Shown here piece after piece: positions 57,508-64,000 of a stretch of 64,000 bases of DNA. How positions within the stretch are numbered: the first letter of the stretch is position 1; every line of letters starts with the position of its first letter. The translations under genes were made by a program, and so were the position numbers. The DNA comes from Nocardia sp. MH4 (GTDB lineage: Bacteria > Actinomycetota > Actinomycetes > Mycobacteriales > Mycobacteriaceae). The DNA lies in assembly GCF_019266065.1 (NCBI RefSeq), contig NZ_LPNR01000108.1, forward strand, positions 1 to 64,000, given 5' to 3'. Below the pieces are notes generated by a model. That model saw nothing but the letters and a program-made list of their open reading frames with translations. It made no database searches and was not told the DNA's origin.

Positions 57508-58794
57508 ATGGGCACCGAACGCCGCAAGTTGAAGACCGTCACGGGCGTGAGCGGGTCGCGTGATGTCTACGCCGCCGCACTCGATCCGACTCGCTCCACC
57601 CTCGACGAGGCCCAGCGCATCGCCCGGATCGCCGAGGACAACAAGATCGGCGCGGTATTCGCGGCCGACCTGCTCGCCTTCGGCGCCCAGGGCGCGATCG
57701 GCGCGCAGGAACCGCTGATCCAGCTGGCCGCGCTGAGCGCGGTGACCACCCATGTCGGCCTCATCGCGACGGTCACCACGACCTTCCAGCACCCGTTCAA
57801 CCTGGCTCGGCTGTTCGGCACCCTCGATCACGTCAGCAACGGCCGCGCGGCCTGGAACGCGGTGACCTCCTCCCTCGGCGAGGAGAACTACGGCGACCAG
57901 GATCTGCCGCGCCCGGAGGAGCGCTACGCCCGCGCGACCGAGGTGCTGACCGTGGTCAACGCGCTGTTCGACAGCTGGCGGCCCGGCGCGCTGCGGCCCG
58001 ACGGTCACTGCGGCGCGACGCTCGACGAATCGCGGGTGCGGCCGATCGAGCATGCGGGACAGTACTTCTCGGTGCGTGGACCGCTGAACATCCCGCCGCT
58101 GCCGCAGGGCAGGCCGGTGCAGTTCCAGGCCGGGCAGTCGGCGGGCGGCATCGAACTCGGCGCGCGGTTCGCCGAGGTGGTGTTCACCTCGCTGCCGACG
58201 CTGGAAGACGCGGTCACCTATACGAAGAAGATCCGGACCCGCGCCGCGGAACTGGGCAGGGCGCACGGCCTGCCGCTGATCTTCAGTTCCTTCCACGCGA
58301 CCTACGGCGCCACCGAAGCCGAGGCCCGCAGACTCGTCCGCGAGGCGGCCGAGGCCACCGACTTCGACGCGGGCCGCCGTCAGCTGGCGGACATGCTCGG
58401 CGGCGACATCGACCTGTCCGACCTCCCGCTGGACAAGCCGCTGCCGGAAAGCCTGCTCCCGCAGCTGGATACGGTGCGTCGCCGACGCGGCCGGGTGGAG
58501 ATCTTCAGCAAGCTCGCCGCCACCGGCGCCACCCTGCGCGAACTCGTCGTCGCCGCCGCGGACACCGGCCACTGGGCCGCCGCGGGCACCCCGGAGCAGC
58601 TCGCCGACGCCATCGAGGAGCGCTACCGGGCCGACGTGCTCGACGTGATCTCCCTGGGCGGCCTGGCGCAGGAGCGCACCCGCGACTTCGTCGTCAACGG
58701 CCTGCTTCCCGAACTGCGCCGGCGCGGGTTGGTCGACTCCGACTACCTGGCGGGCACCTATCGGGAGAACCTGGAGCTGCCCGCGATCGGCTAG
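57508..58794 (+). CDS. LLM-class FMNH2-dependent monooxygenase (NtaA/SnaA/DszA type)
   Basis: 428 residues. Family landmarks are the SGRDVYAAAL-like start, TFQHPFNLARLFGTLDHVSN, GRAAWNAVTSSLGEENYG, the HAGQYFSVRGPLNIPPLPQG segment and QAGQSAGGIELGARFAE. Such enzymes oxidise sulfur, nitrogen or hydrocarbon substrates with reduced flavin from a separate reductase, which is not adjacent. Substrate unknown. Confidence 0.9.
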   Translation: MGTERRKLKTVTGVSGSRDVYAAALDPTRSTLDEAQRIARIAEDNKIGAVFAADLLAFGAQGAIGAQEPLIQLAALSAVTTHVGLIATVTTTFQHPFNLARLFGTLDHVSNGRAAWNAVTSSLGEENYGDQDLPRPEERYARATEVLTVVNALFDSWRPGALRPDGHCGATLDESRVRPIEHAGQYFSVRGPLNIPPLPQGRPVQFQAGQSAGGIELGARFAEVVFTSLPTLEDAVTYTKKIRTRAAELGRAHGLPLIFSSFHATYGATEAEARRLVREAAEATDFDAGRRQLADMLGGDIDLSDLPLDKPLPESLLPQLDTVRRRRGRVEIFSKLAATGATLRELVVAAADTGHWAAAGTPEQLADAIEERYRADVLDVISLGGLAQERTRDFVVNGLLPELRRRGLVDSDYLAGTYRENLELPAIG

Positions 58795-58798
58795 CGGT

Positions 58799-59569
58799 TC
58801 AGAACGGCACCTCGGTGGTGAGCAGCCCGGAGCCGCTCGCGCGGCCGGACAGGATGCGGCAGAACTCGATCGCGTCCAGCTCGAGCATCGGGCCATCGGC
58901 CGCGCCGCTCGCCCAGGTACCGCCCGCCGGGCCGTGCAGGGTGAGCCGGTACGGGGCGCCGTGGCGCTGGGCCCACTCGCGGACGACATCGTCGACGACG
59001 CGGCCGTCGTGCTCGGCGGTGAGTTCGAGCGGCCGTCCGGTCGCCCGGCTCAGATCGATCCGGTGCATCCACGGGTCGCGGGTGAGGATCACCTCGGTCA
59101 GGTAGCCGACCGTCCATCGCTCGTCGACACCGTTGACCCGCTCGGACCCTGGCATCGCCAGCTTGCGCAGGAAGCCGGGCAGCCTGCGCCGGGCGGCCGC
59201 GGCGCGCGGACCGAGGCGGGCGAGCAGGGCGGTGAGCTCGGCGGGGGAGCGGACGCCGTAGCGGGTGACCTGGAAGGCGGTCAGCGCGTCGATGCGCTGT
59301 TCCTCGCCGTTCGGCCGTCGATCGGCGACCCGGTTCTGCCGGATCATCTCGGTGATCGACGCGGTCATCGCGGCCATCCCGACGACGTGCGAGATCAACT
59401 GGTGCACAGTCCAGTCCGGGCAATCGGTGGGCCGATCCCAGTCGGCGGGGTCGAGCGCCGCGACGGCGCCGGCGATGCGGGCGTATTCGGTCGCGGCCAG
59501 AGTCATCGACTCGGGGCGGGGCAGGGCGCTGCGGCGCGGTGTGGTCGGCGCCGGGGTTGTCGTGGTCAT
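58799..59569 (-). CDS. Maleylpyruvate isomerase/DinB-family mycothiol-dependent enzyme
   Basis: 256 residues from ATG 59569, which overlaps the tetR stop (ATGA). The N-terminal domain has DWDRPTDCPDWTVHQLISHV with the His ligands typical of the MDMPI/DinB metal site; the C-terminal half carries a SCP-like fold. These enzymes use mycothiol for isomerisation or detoxification. Co-transcribed with its TetR regulator. Confidence 0.87.
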   Translation of the reverse strand: MTTTTPAPTTPRRSALPRPESMTLAATEYARIAGAVAALDPADWDRPTDCPDWTVHQLISHVVGMAAMTASITEMIRQNRVADRRPNGEEQRIDALTAFQVTRYGVRSPAELTALLARLGPRAAAARRRLPGFLRKLAMPGSERVNGVDERWTVGYLTEVILTRDPWMHRIDLSRATGRPLELTAEHDGRVVDDVVREWAQRHGAPYRLTLHGPAGGTWASGAADGPMLELDAIEFCRILSGRASGSGLLTTEVPF

Positions 59570-60180
59570 GGGGGATCCCTCGGTTCCGGGGGCAGGCCGA
59601 CGCTGTCGGCCCACATGGTCATCGCGCGTTCGATCAGCCTGCGTCTGCTGTCGCCGGCCGGATCGTTGGCGAGTTGCTGGTCGATGAGGCCGCCGATCAG
59701 GCTGAACCAGATCTCGATGTCACCCCGATCGGTGACACCTGCCTCGGCGAACATGGCGACGGCCGCGCGCACCACCCGCACCGACGGTGCGAACGCCGCG
59801 GGCGAGGGCTCGAACCCGGGCACCGTGCGCTGATTCATCAGCTGGTAGCGGGCCAGGTCCGCGACCGCGAAATCGAAGAAGCCGTAGGCGAGGGCGAGCA
59901 GCCGGGCCCGCGGCGCGGTGGGCAGGGTGGCGGTCACCCGGACCGCGTACTGCTCGTATTCGGTCCACGCCTGCTCGAACATCGCGTCGTAGATCGCGAG
60001 TTTGGCCGGGAAATGGGTGTACAGCGAGGGCGCGCGCATGCCGACCCTGGCGGCGACATCGCGCAGGGTGATCTGCGCCAGCCCGTTCTCCCTGGCGAGT
60101 TCCCATGCGACCTGCAGGATCTCCCGCCGTGTCGCCTCACGGCGTTCGGCCTGCCTATCGCGAGTAGTTTCACCTAACAC
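59566..60180 (-). CDS. TetR-family regulator, probably on a leaderless mRNA
   Basis: 204 residues from GTG 60180. Helix-turn-helix ENGLAQITLRDVAARVGMRA then PSLYTHFPAKLAI. The frame is open upstream, but a well-formed promoter ends eight bases before this GTG, so transcript and protein start together. The next gene in the operon is the mycothiol-type enzyme. Confidence 0.92.
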   Translation of the reverse strand: MLGETTRDRQAERREATRREILQVAWELARENGLAQITLRDVAARVGMRAPSLYTHFPAKLAIYDAMFEQAWTEYEQYAVRVTATLPTAPRARLLALAYGFFDFAVADLARYQLMNQRTVPGFEPSPAAFAPSVRVVRAAVAMFAEAGVTDRGDIEIWFSLIGGLIDQQLANDPAGDSRRRLIERAMTMWADSVGLPPEPRDPP

Positions 60181-60187
60181 AGTTAGA

Positions 60188-60216
60188 ATTGTGATGCATA
60201 TCACAACTCTCGTCAA
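60188..60216 (-). promoter_or_regulatory. Promoter with embedded operator for the tetR operon
   Basis: On the minus strand TTGACG (60216-60211) and CACAAT (60193-60188) are 17 bp apart. Between and overlapping them, TTGTGAT and ATCACAA (60189-60206) form a palindrome with a four-base centre. The -10 ends eight bases before GTG 60180, predicting leaderless, autorepressed transcription. Confidence 0.78.
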
Positions 60217-60341
60217 GGGTTTATCGTAGGTCTCGGGGTGCGGCGAAGTTGCGTCAACGGGGCGCCGGGTGGATTCTGAGCGGGTAGCACCGACTCGAGA
60301 CAACTTTCGGCTAACCAGCACGGCGAGCGAAGGGGCCCGTA

Positions 60342-60671
60342 GTGGACGTCACCGAACCGGCCATTCAGCTGCTCGGCATGACCCCTGTATTTCCTGCTGT
60401 CGCAGGGTATTTGGCGCGCGAGGGCGTCGTCCGCTCGTTGCGCCGGTCGCCGTACGCCCCGCTGCTCGGCAGGCTCGTCGCCGCGTTCGCGTGGGGCTGC
60501 GGCGGTTTGGCGTCGCTCACGGTGCTCGGCATCCCGGCAGCGATCACCGTCCCGATCGCGCTCACGGTGCTGACCGTCGTGGTCTCGGTGCTGGGGATCG
60601 CCTTCGCGGGCGGCCTGATTCGGCCCGCGCCGGTAGCCGGGCGCGGGCCGGGGGTGCCCACCGGGCGCTGA
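60342..60671 (+). CDS. Small membrane protein
   Basis: 109 residues from GTG 60342 (GAAGGGG upstream). Two or three hydrophobic segments are visible (about 12-26, 46-64, 66-92). Basic loop RSLRRSPYAP. No family recognised; divergent from tetR with a 161-bp gap. Confidence 0.6.
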   Translation: MDVTEPAIQLLGMTPVFPAVAGYLAREGVVRSLRRSPYAPLLGRLVAAFAWGCGGLASLTVLGIPAAITVPIALTVLTVVVSVLGIAFAGGLIRPAPVAGRGPGVPTGR

Positions 60672-60692
60672 CCCCGACCGGCCGGGTTCCGG

Positions 60693-61874
60693 CTAGCGGA
60701 AGGCGTTCGCGTCGGTCAGCGCCTTGCCGATCACCAGCTGGTGCACCTCGGCGGTGCCTTCGTAGGTGAGCACCGACTCCAGGTTGTTCGCGTGCCGCAG
60801 CACCGGGTAGTCCAGCGTGATCCCGTTGGCGCCCAAGATGGTTCGGCACTCTCGGGCGATCGCGATGGCCTCGCGGGTGCTGTTGAGCTTGCCCGCGCTG
60901 ATCTGCTCGCCGGTGATCTCGTGCCGGTCCTTCAACCGGCCCAGGTGCAGCGCCAGCAACTGGCCCTTGCCGAGCTCCAGGGCCATATCGGCGAGCTTGG
61001 CCTGGGTGAGCTGGTAGGCGGCCAGCGGCTTGTCGAACACCTCGCGGGTGCGCGCGTAGTCGATCGCCGAGGCCAGACAGTCCCGCGCGGCGCCCAGCGC
61101 GCCGAAGACGATGCCGAAGCGGGCCTCGCTCAGACACGCCAGCGGGGAGCTCAGCCCGCCCGATGCGGGCAGCACCGCGTCGGCGGGCAGTCGCACATCG
61201 TCGAAATCCAGTGCGGCGGTGAGCGAAGCGCGCAGCGACAGCTTGCGGTGGATCTCGCGGGTGGTGAAGCCGGGAGTGCCGGCGGGCACCAGGAAGCCGC
61301 GCACTCGCGGCTTGGCCTCGCCCGGCTCCTCGGCGTAGGCCCAGACGACGGCGATGTCGGCGACCGAGCCGTTGGTGATCCACATCTTGGACCCGTTGAG
61401 CACCCAGTCGTCCCCGTCGCGCTTGGCCCTGGTGCGCATCCCGCCGGGGTTGGAGCCGTAGTCGGGTTCGGTGAGCCCGAAACAGCCGATCACCTCGCCC
61501 GCCGCCATCGCGGGCAGGTACCGCTGCTTCTGTTCCTCGGAGCCGAAGAAGTGGATCGCGGTCATCGCCAGCGAGCCCTGCACCGAGACCATGCTGCGCA
61601 CGCCGGAGTCGACGGCCTCGAGTTCCTGGCACGCCAGGCCGTAGGCGGTCGCCGAGGCCCCGGCGCAGCCGTAGCCCTCCAGGTGCATGCCGAGCAGTCC
61701 GAGCTTGCCGAGTTCGGGCGCGATCTCCCTGGCCGGGAACGTGCCTGCCTCGAACCAGTCGGCGATGTGCGGGCGCAGCCTGCGCTCGCCGAAACGGGCC
61801 ACCGTGTCGCGAATCTCGCGCTCCTCCGGGGAGAGCAACGGGTCGATCGCGAACAACTCTTCGACAGTCACCAT
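60693..61874 (-). CDS. Acyl-CoA dehydrogenase, glutaryl-CoA-dehydrogenase-like
   Basis: 393 residues from ATG 61874. FAD region GCFGLTEPDYGSNPGGM, DDWVLNGSKMWITNGSVADI, and the catalytic YEGT with Glu near 372 are present. The GSNPGGM and LRASLTAALDFDDV stretches are closest in feel to glutaryl-CoA dehydrogenases. Substrate not certain. It converges with the small membrane gene (21-bp gap). Confidence 0.87.
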   Translation of the reverse strand: MVTVEELFAIDPLLSPEEREIRDTVARFGERRLRPHIADWFEAGTFPAREIAPELGKLGLLGMHLEGYGCAGASATAYGLACQELEAVDSGVRSMVSVQGSLAMTAIHFFGSEEQKQRYLPAMAAGEVIGCFGLTEPDYGSNPGGMRTRAKRDGDDWVLNGSKMWITNGSVADIAVVWAYAEEPGEAKPRVRGFLVPAGTPGFTTREIHRKLSLRASLTAALDFDDVRLPADAVLPASGGLSSPLACLSEARFGIVFGALGAARDCLASAIDYARTREVFDKPLAAYQLTQAKLADMALELGKGQLLALHLGRLKDRHEITGEQISAGKLNSTREAIAIARECRTILGANGITLDYPVLRHANNLESVLTYEGTAEVHQLVIGKALTDANAFR

Positions 61875-61973
61875 GGCGCCAGCGTAGCCGCACGGTCGGC
61901 GGGGAATCCGGCACTCGGTACACCGCGAATACCCCTGCGCACGGCCCGGAAACCGGCCAACTAGTCTGAGGCC

Positions 61974-63116
61974 ATGAGTGAGCTGGGATTCTCGACCAGG
62001 GCCATCCACGCCGGATATGAACCCGATCCTCAGACCGGTGCGGTCAACGTGCCCATCTACGCGAGCTCCACCTTCGCCCAGGACGGCGTCGGCGGCATGC
62101 GCGGCGGCTACGAATACGCGCGCACCGGCAACCCGACGCGCACCGCGCTGGAAGGCAACCTCGCCGCCCTCGAATCGGGCAGCTTCGCGCGGGCTTTCGC
62201 CTCCGGCATGGCGGCCACCGACTGCGCGCTGCGCGCCACCCTGCGCCCCGGCGATCACATCGTGATCCCCGACGACGCCTACGGCGGCACCTTCCGGCTC
62301 ATCGACAAGGTCTTCAGCCAGTGGGGCATCGAGCACTCGCCCGCGCACATCGCCGATCTCGACCAGGTGCGCGCGGCCATCCGCCCCAACACCAAGCTGG
62401 TGTGGATCGAGACCCCGACCAACCCGCTGCTGAGCATCGGTGACATCCCGGCGCTGGCCGACATCGCGCATGAGGCCGACGCCAAGCTGGTCGTCGACAA
62501 CACCTTCGCCACCCCGTACCTGCAGCAGCCGCTGCTGCTCGGCGCCGACATCGTCGTGCACTCGACCACCAAGTACCTGGGTGGGCACTCCGACGTCGTC
62601 GGCGGCGCCCTGATCACCAACAGCGAGGAGCTCGACACCGCGTTCGCGTTCCTGCAGAACGGCGCGGGCGCGGTGCCCGGCCCGTTCGACGCCTTCCTCA
62701 CCTTGCGCGGCATCAAGACCCTGGCCGTGCGGATGGAGAAGCACTGCGACAACGCCGAGGTGATCGCGGAGTTCCTGACCAACCACCCGGCCATCTCGCA
62801 GGTGATCTACCCGGGCCTGCCGACCCATCCGGGCTACCAGATCGCGCAGAAGCAGATGCGCCGCAGCGGCGGCATGATCTCGGTGCGACTGGCAGGCGGC
62901 CGGGAGGCCGCGCTGAAGTTCTGCTCGCGCACCGAGATCTTCACCCTGGCCGAGTCGCTGGGCGGTATCGAGTCGCTCATCGAGCACCCGGGCGCGATGA
63001 CCCACGCCAGCACCGAGGGTTCGGCGCTGGAGGTCCCCGCCGACCTGGTGCGCCTCTCGGTCGGCATCGAGGACATCAGCGACCTGCTCGCCGATGTCGA
63101 GCAGGCTCTGAGCTGA
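61974..63116 (+). CDS. metB: Cystathionine gamma-synthase
   Basis: 380 residues. The PLP lysine is Lys200 in STTKYLGGHSDVVGG; TRAIHAGYEPDPQTGAVNVP and YEYARTGNPTR are typical of the Cys/Met PLP family, and IETPTNPL precedes the cofactor Asp (VVDNTFATP). It joins O-acyl homoserine and cysteine in methionine synthesis; related lyases are possible, but synteny with Rv1079 supports MetB. Confidence 0.92.
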   Translation: MSELGFSTRAIHAGYEPDPQTGAVNVPIYASSTFAQDGVGGMRGGYEYARTGNPTRTALEGNLAALESGSFARAFASGMAATDCALRATLRPGDHIVIPDDAYGGTFRLIDKVFSQWGIEHSPAHIADLDQVRAAIRPNTKLVWIETPTNPLLSIGDIPALADIAHEADAKLVVDNTFATPYLQQPLLLGADIVVHSTTKYLGGHSDVVGGALITNSEELDTAFAFLQNGAGAVPGPFDAFLTLRGIKTLAVRMEKHCDNAEVIAEFLTNHPAISQVIYPGLPTHPGYQIAQKQMRRSGGMISVRLAGGREAALKFCSRTEIFTLAESLGGIESLIEHPGAMTHASTEGSALEVPADLVRLSVGIEDISDLLADVEQALS

Positions 63117-63137
63117 CCGGGACCCCACAGATGACGA

Positions 63138-63170
63138 AGCGGCCGCATCCGATGTTCGGGTGCGGCCGCT
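63138..63170. terminator. Hairpin terminator between metB and greA
   Basis: AGCGGCCGCA and TGCGGCCGCT form a perfect 10-bp stem, extended inward by CCGA/TCGG pairing. It separates the convergent genes. Confidence 0.85.
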
Positions 63171-63211
63171 CGCGTTCGGGTTCGGTGGGTGCGGGCTCGG
63201 TCAGGCCAGGA

Positions 63212-63703
63212 TCAGCCGTGGTACGGCTCGGCGCTGACCAGCGTCACCTTCATGGTGTTGCCGTTGGGCAGCGTGTACTCGCGGGTCTCGCCCACCTTGG
63301 CGTCGATCAGCGCGCCGCCCAGCGGGGAGTTCGGCGAGTAGGTCTCGAGGTTGGTGGCGCCCAGGCCCTCTTCGCGAGTCGCGATCAGGAAGGTCTCGGT
63401 GTCGTCTTCGTCGCCGTCGTAGTAGACCGTGACGACCGAACCCGGCAGGGCGACGCCGGACTTGGTGGGGGCGACGCCGACCTTGGCGTTGTTCAGCAGC
63501 TCCTGCAGCTGGCGGATCCGCGCCTCCTGCTGGCCCTGCTCCTCGCGCGCGGCGTGGTAGCCGCCGTTCTCCTTGAGGTCGCCCTCTTCGCGGCGCTCGT
63601 TGATCTCGGCGGCAATGACCGGACGATTGGCAATGAGCGAGTCCAGCTCGCCCTTGAGCCTGTCGTGCGACTCCTGGGTAAGCCAGGTCACATTCTCGGT
63701 CAT
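63212..63703 (-). CDS. greA: Transcription elongation factor GreA
   Basis: 163 residues from ATG 63703, with AGGGAG eight bases upstream; GTG 63712 also in frame is too close to the same site. The N-terminal coiled coil ends in the tip residues of INERREEGDLKENGGYHAAR (acidic DL/E pair for RNA cleavage). C-terminal FKBP-like domain with YSPNSPLGGALIDAKVGE. Restarts stalled RNA polymerase. Same position as Rv1080c. Confidence 0.96.
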   Translation of the reverse strand: MTENVTWLTQESHDRLKGELDSLIANRPVIAAEINERREEGDLKENGGYHAAREEQGQQEARIRQLQELLNNAKVGVAPTKSGVALPGSVVTVYYDGDEDDTETFLIATREEGLGATNLETYSPNSPLGGALIDAKVGETREYTLPNGNTMKVTLVSAEPYHG

Positions 63704-63895
63704 CTCGATCACTCCCTAGTAGTTGTTCCCGGCGCACCGGGATTCCCTGAAACCGGCGCTGTACCCTCCGGAGGAGGGCATGCACCAGCCCGACGGCTGG
63801 AGCGATCCTGGGGGTGAACCCGTAACCCGGAAACAGCACCGCTGGCCGCCAATGCAGCAAACACGGCTCCGAGCCCCGGAACCGTGTATCAGGCC

Positions 63896-63941
63896 ATTTT
63901 AGCATGTCTCATAAATATGCAGGTCAGGCTAGGCGAGCCTG
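63896..63941 (-). promoter_or_regulatory. Probable greA promoter with an IdeR-like palindrome or terminator
   Basis: Minus-strand TGCTAAAAT gives a good extended -10 (TAAAAT, 63901-63896). Upstream, CAGGCT-AGGCG-AGCCTG lies within 63923-63941, which matches the IdeR consensus at about 13 of 19 positions. It starts directly after the stop of the upstream gene, so a terminator is the simpler reading. Confidence 0.35.
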
Positions 63942-64000
63942 CTATTCGGCGCGCAAATAGCCCGGGACCTGGTCGGTGCAGCCGTAGATATCGCCCGCCG
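63942..64000 (-). CDS. C-terminal fragment, DUF4307-like protein (Rv1081c position)
   Basis: The frame enters from the right edge and ends at TAG (complement of 63942-63944). The visible 18 residues AGDIYGCTDQVPGYLRAE fit the C-terminus of DUF4307 membrane proteins as I recall it, and the gene after greA in M. tuberculosis is of that family. Too short to be sure. Confidence 0.45.
   Translation of the reverse strand, partial: AGDIYGCTDQVPGYLRAE

Noticed and set aside
1..64000. CRISPR arrays, rRNA genes and classical insertion sequences
   Set aside because: No regular spaced repeats, rRNA-like sequence or DDE transposase was seen on reading the window.

Overview
The window is chromosomal DNA from a high-GC, mycolic-acid-containing actinomycete, most likely Nocardia. 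The evidence is gene order shared with Mycobacterium (lpqU, eno, a DivIC-like gene, a DUF501 gene and ppx2; then fadA3, an SGNH lipase, cbs, metB, greA and a DUF4307-like gene), IdeR-type iron boxes, a KstR-type sterol operator, mycothiol-linked enzymes, frequent GTG starts and ATGA/GTGA gene overlaps. I name families from remembered motifs; no database was searched.

Layout. 1-5.9 kb: iron-regulated region. A partial Fe/2-oxoglutarate dioxygenase diverges from a Tat/lipoprotein peptide- or siderophore-type ABC importer, with two IdeR boxes between them; the second permease and both ATPases are fused in one polypeptide. 6-10.4 kb: conserved lpqU-eno-divIC-DUF501-ppx2 block. 10.4-18.7 kb: secreted and hypothetical proteins, a P450-TetR operon with a clear operator, and an acyl-CoA dehydrogenase with a near-perfect KstR operator. 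18.8-30.8 kb: an integrated element (below). 30.9-46.7 kb: amino-acid and peptide transporters, an MHYT sensor, small membrane proteins, a cholesterol-oxidase-like operon, GntR and TetR regulators, a serine hydrolase, and a lipoprotein/copper-type DUF305-DUF6153 group. 47-64 kb: rRNA methyltransferase, BI-1 protein, fadA3-lipase-cbs, an Erm methyltransferase with a leader peptide, three regulator-controlled modules, an MscS-type channel, an acyl-CoA dehydrogenase, metB and greA.

The centre of interest is the element between a truncated tRNA copy (18771-18812) and an intact tRNA (30776-30852). Aligned without gaps, the two copies lie exactly 12,008 bp apart. The element carries a tyrosine integrase, a serine recombinase, an excisionase-like protein, a prim-pol/AAA replication protein with a hairpin-rich GC block beside it, two XRE regulators, a zinc-motif protein resembling small terminases, and a major-capsid-like protein, but no large terminase, portal or tail genes. 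It is organised like the small phiRv1/phiRv2 elements of M. tuberculosis and like capsid-encoding phage satellites. The intact tRNA is inferred to be a chimera: its 3' half, with compensated T-stem changes and an encoded CCA, came with the element.

Control is unusually legible: palindromic operators lie in front of four TetR genes or operons, one of them inside a promoter that appears to make a leaderless message.
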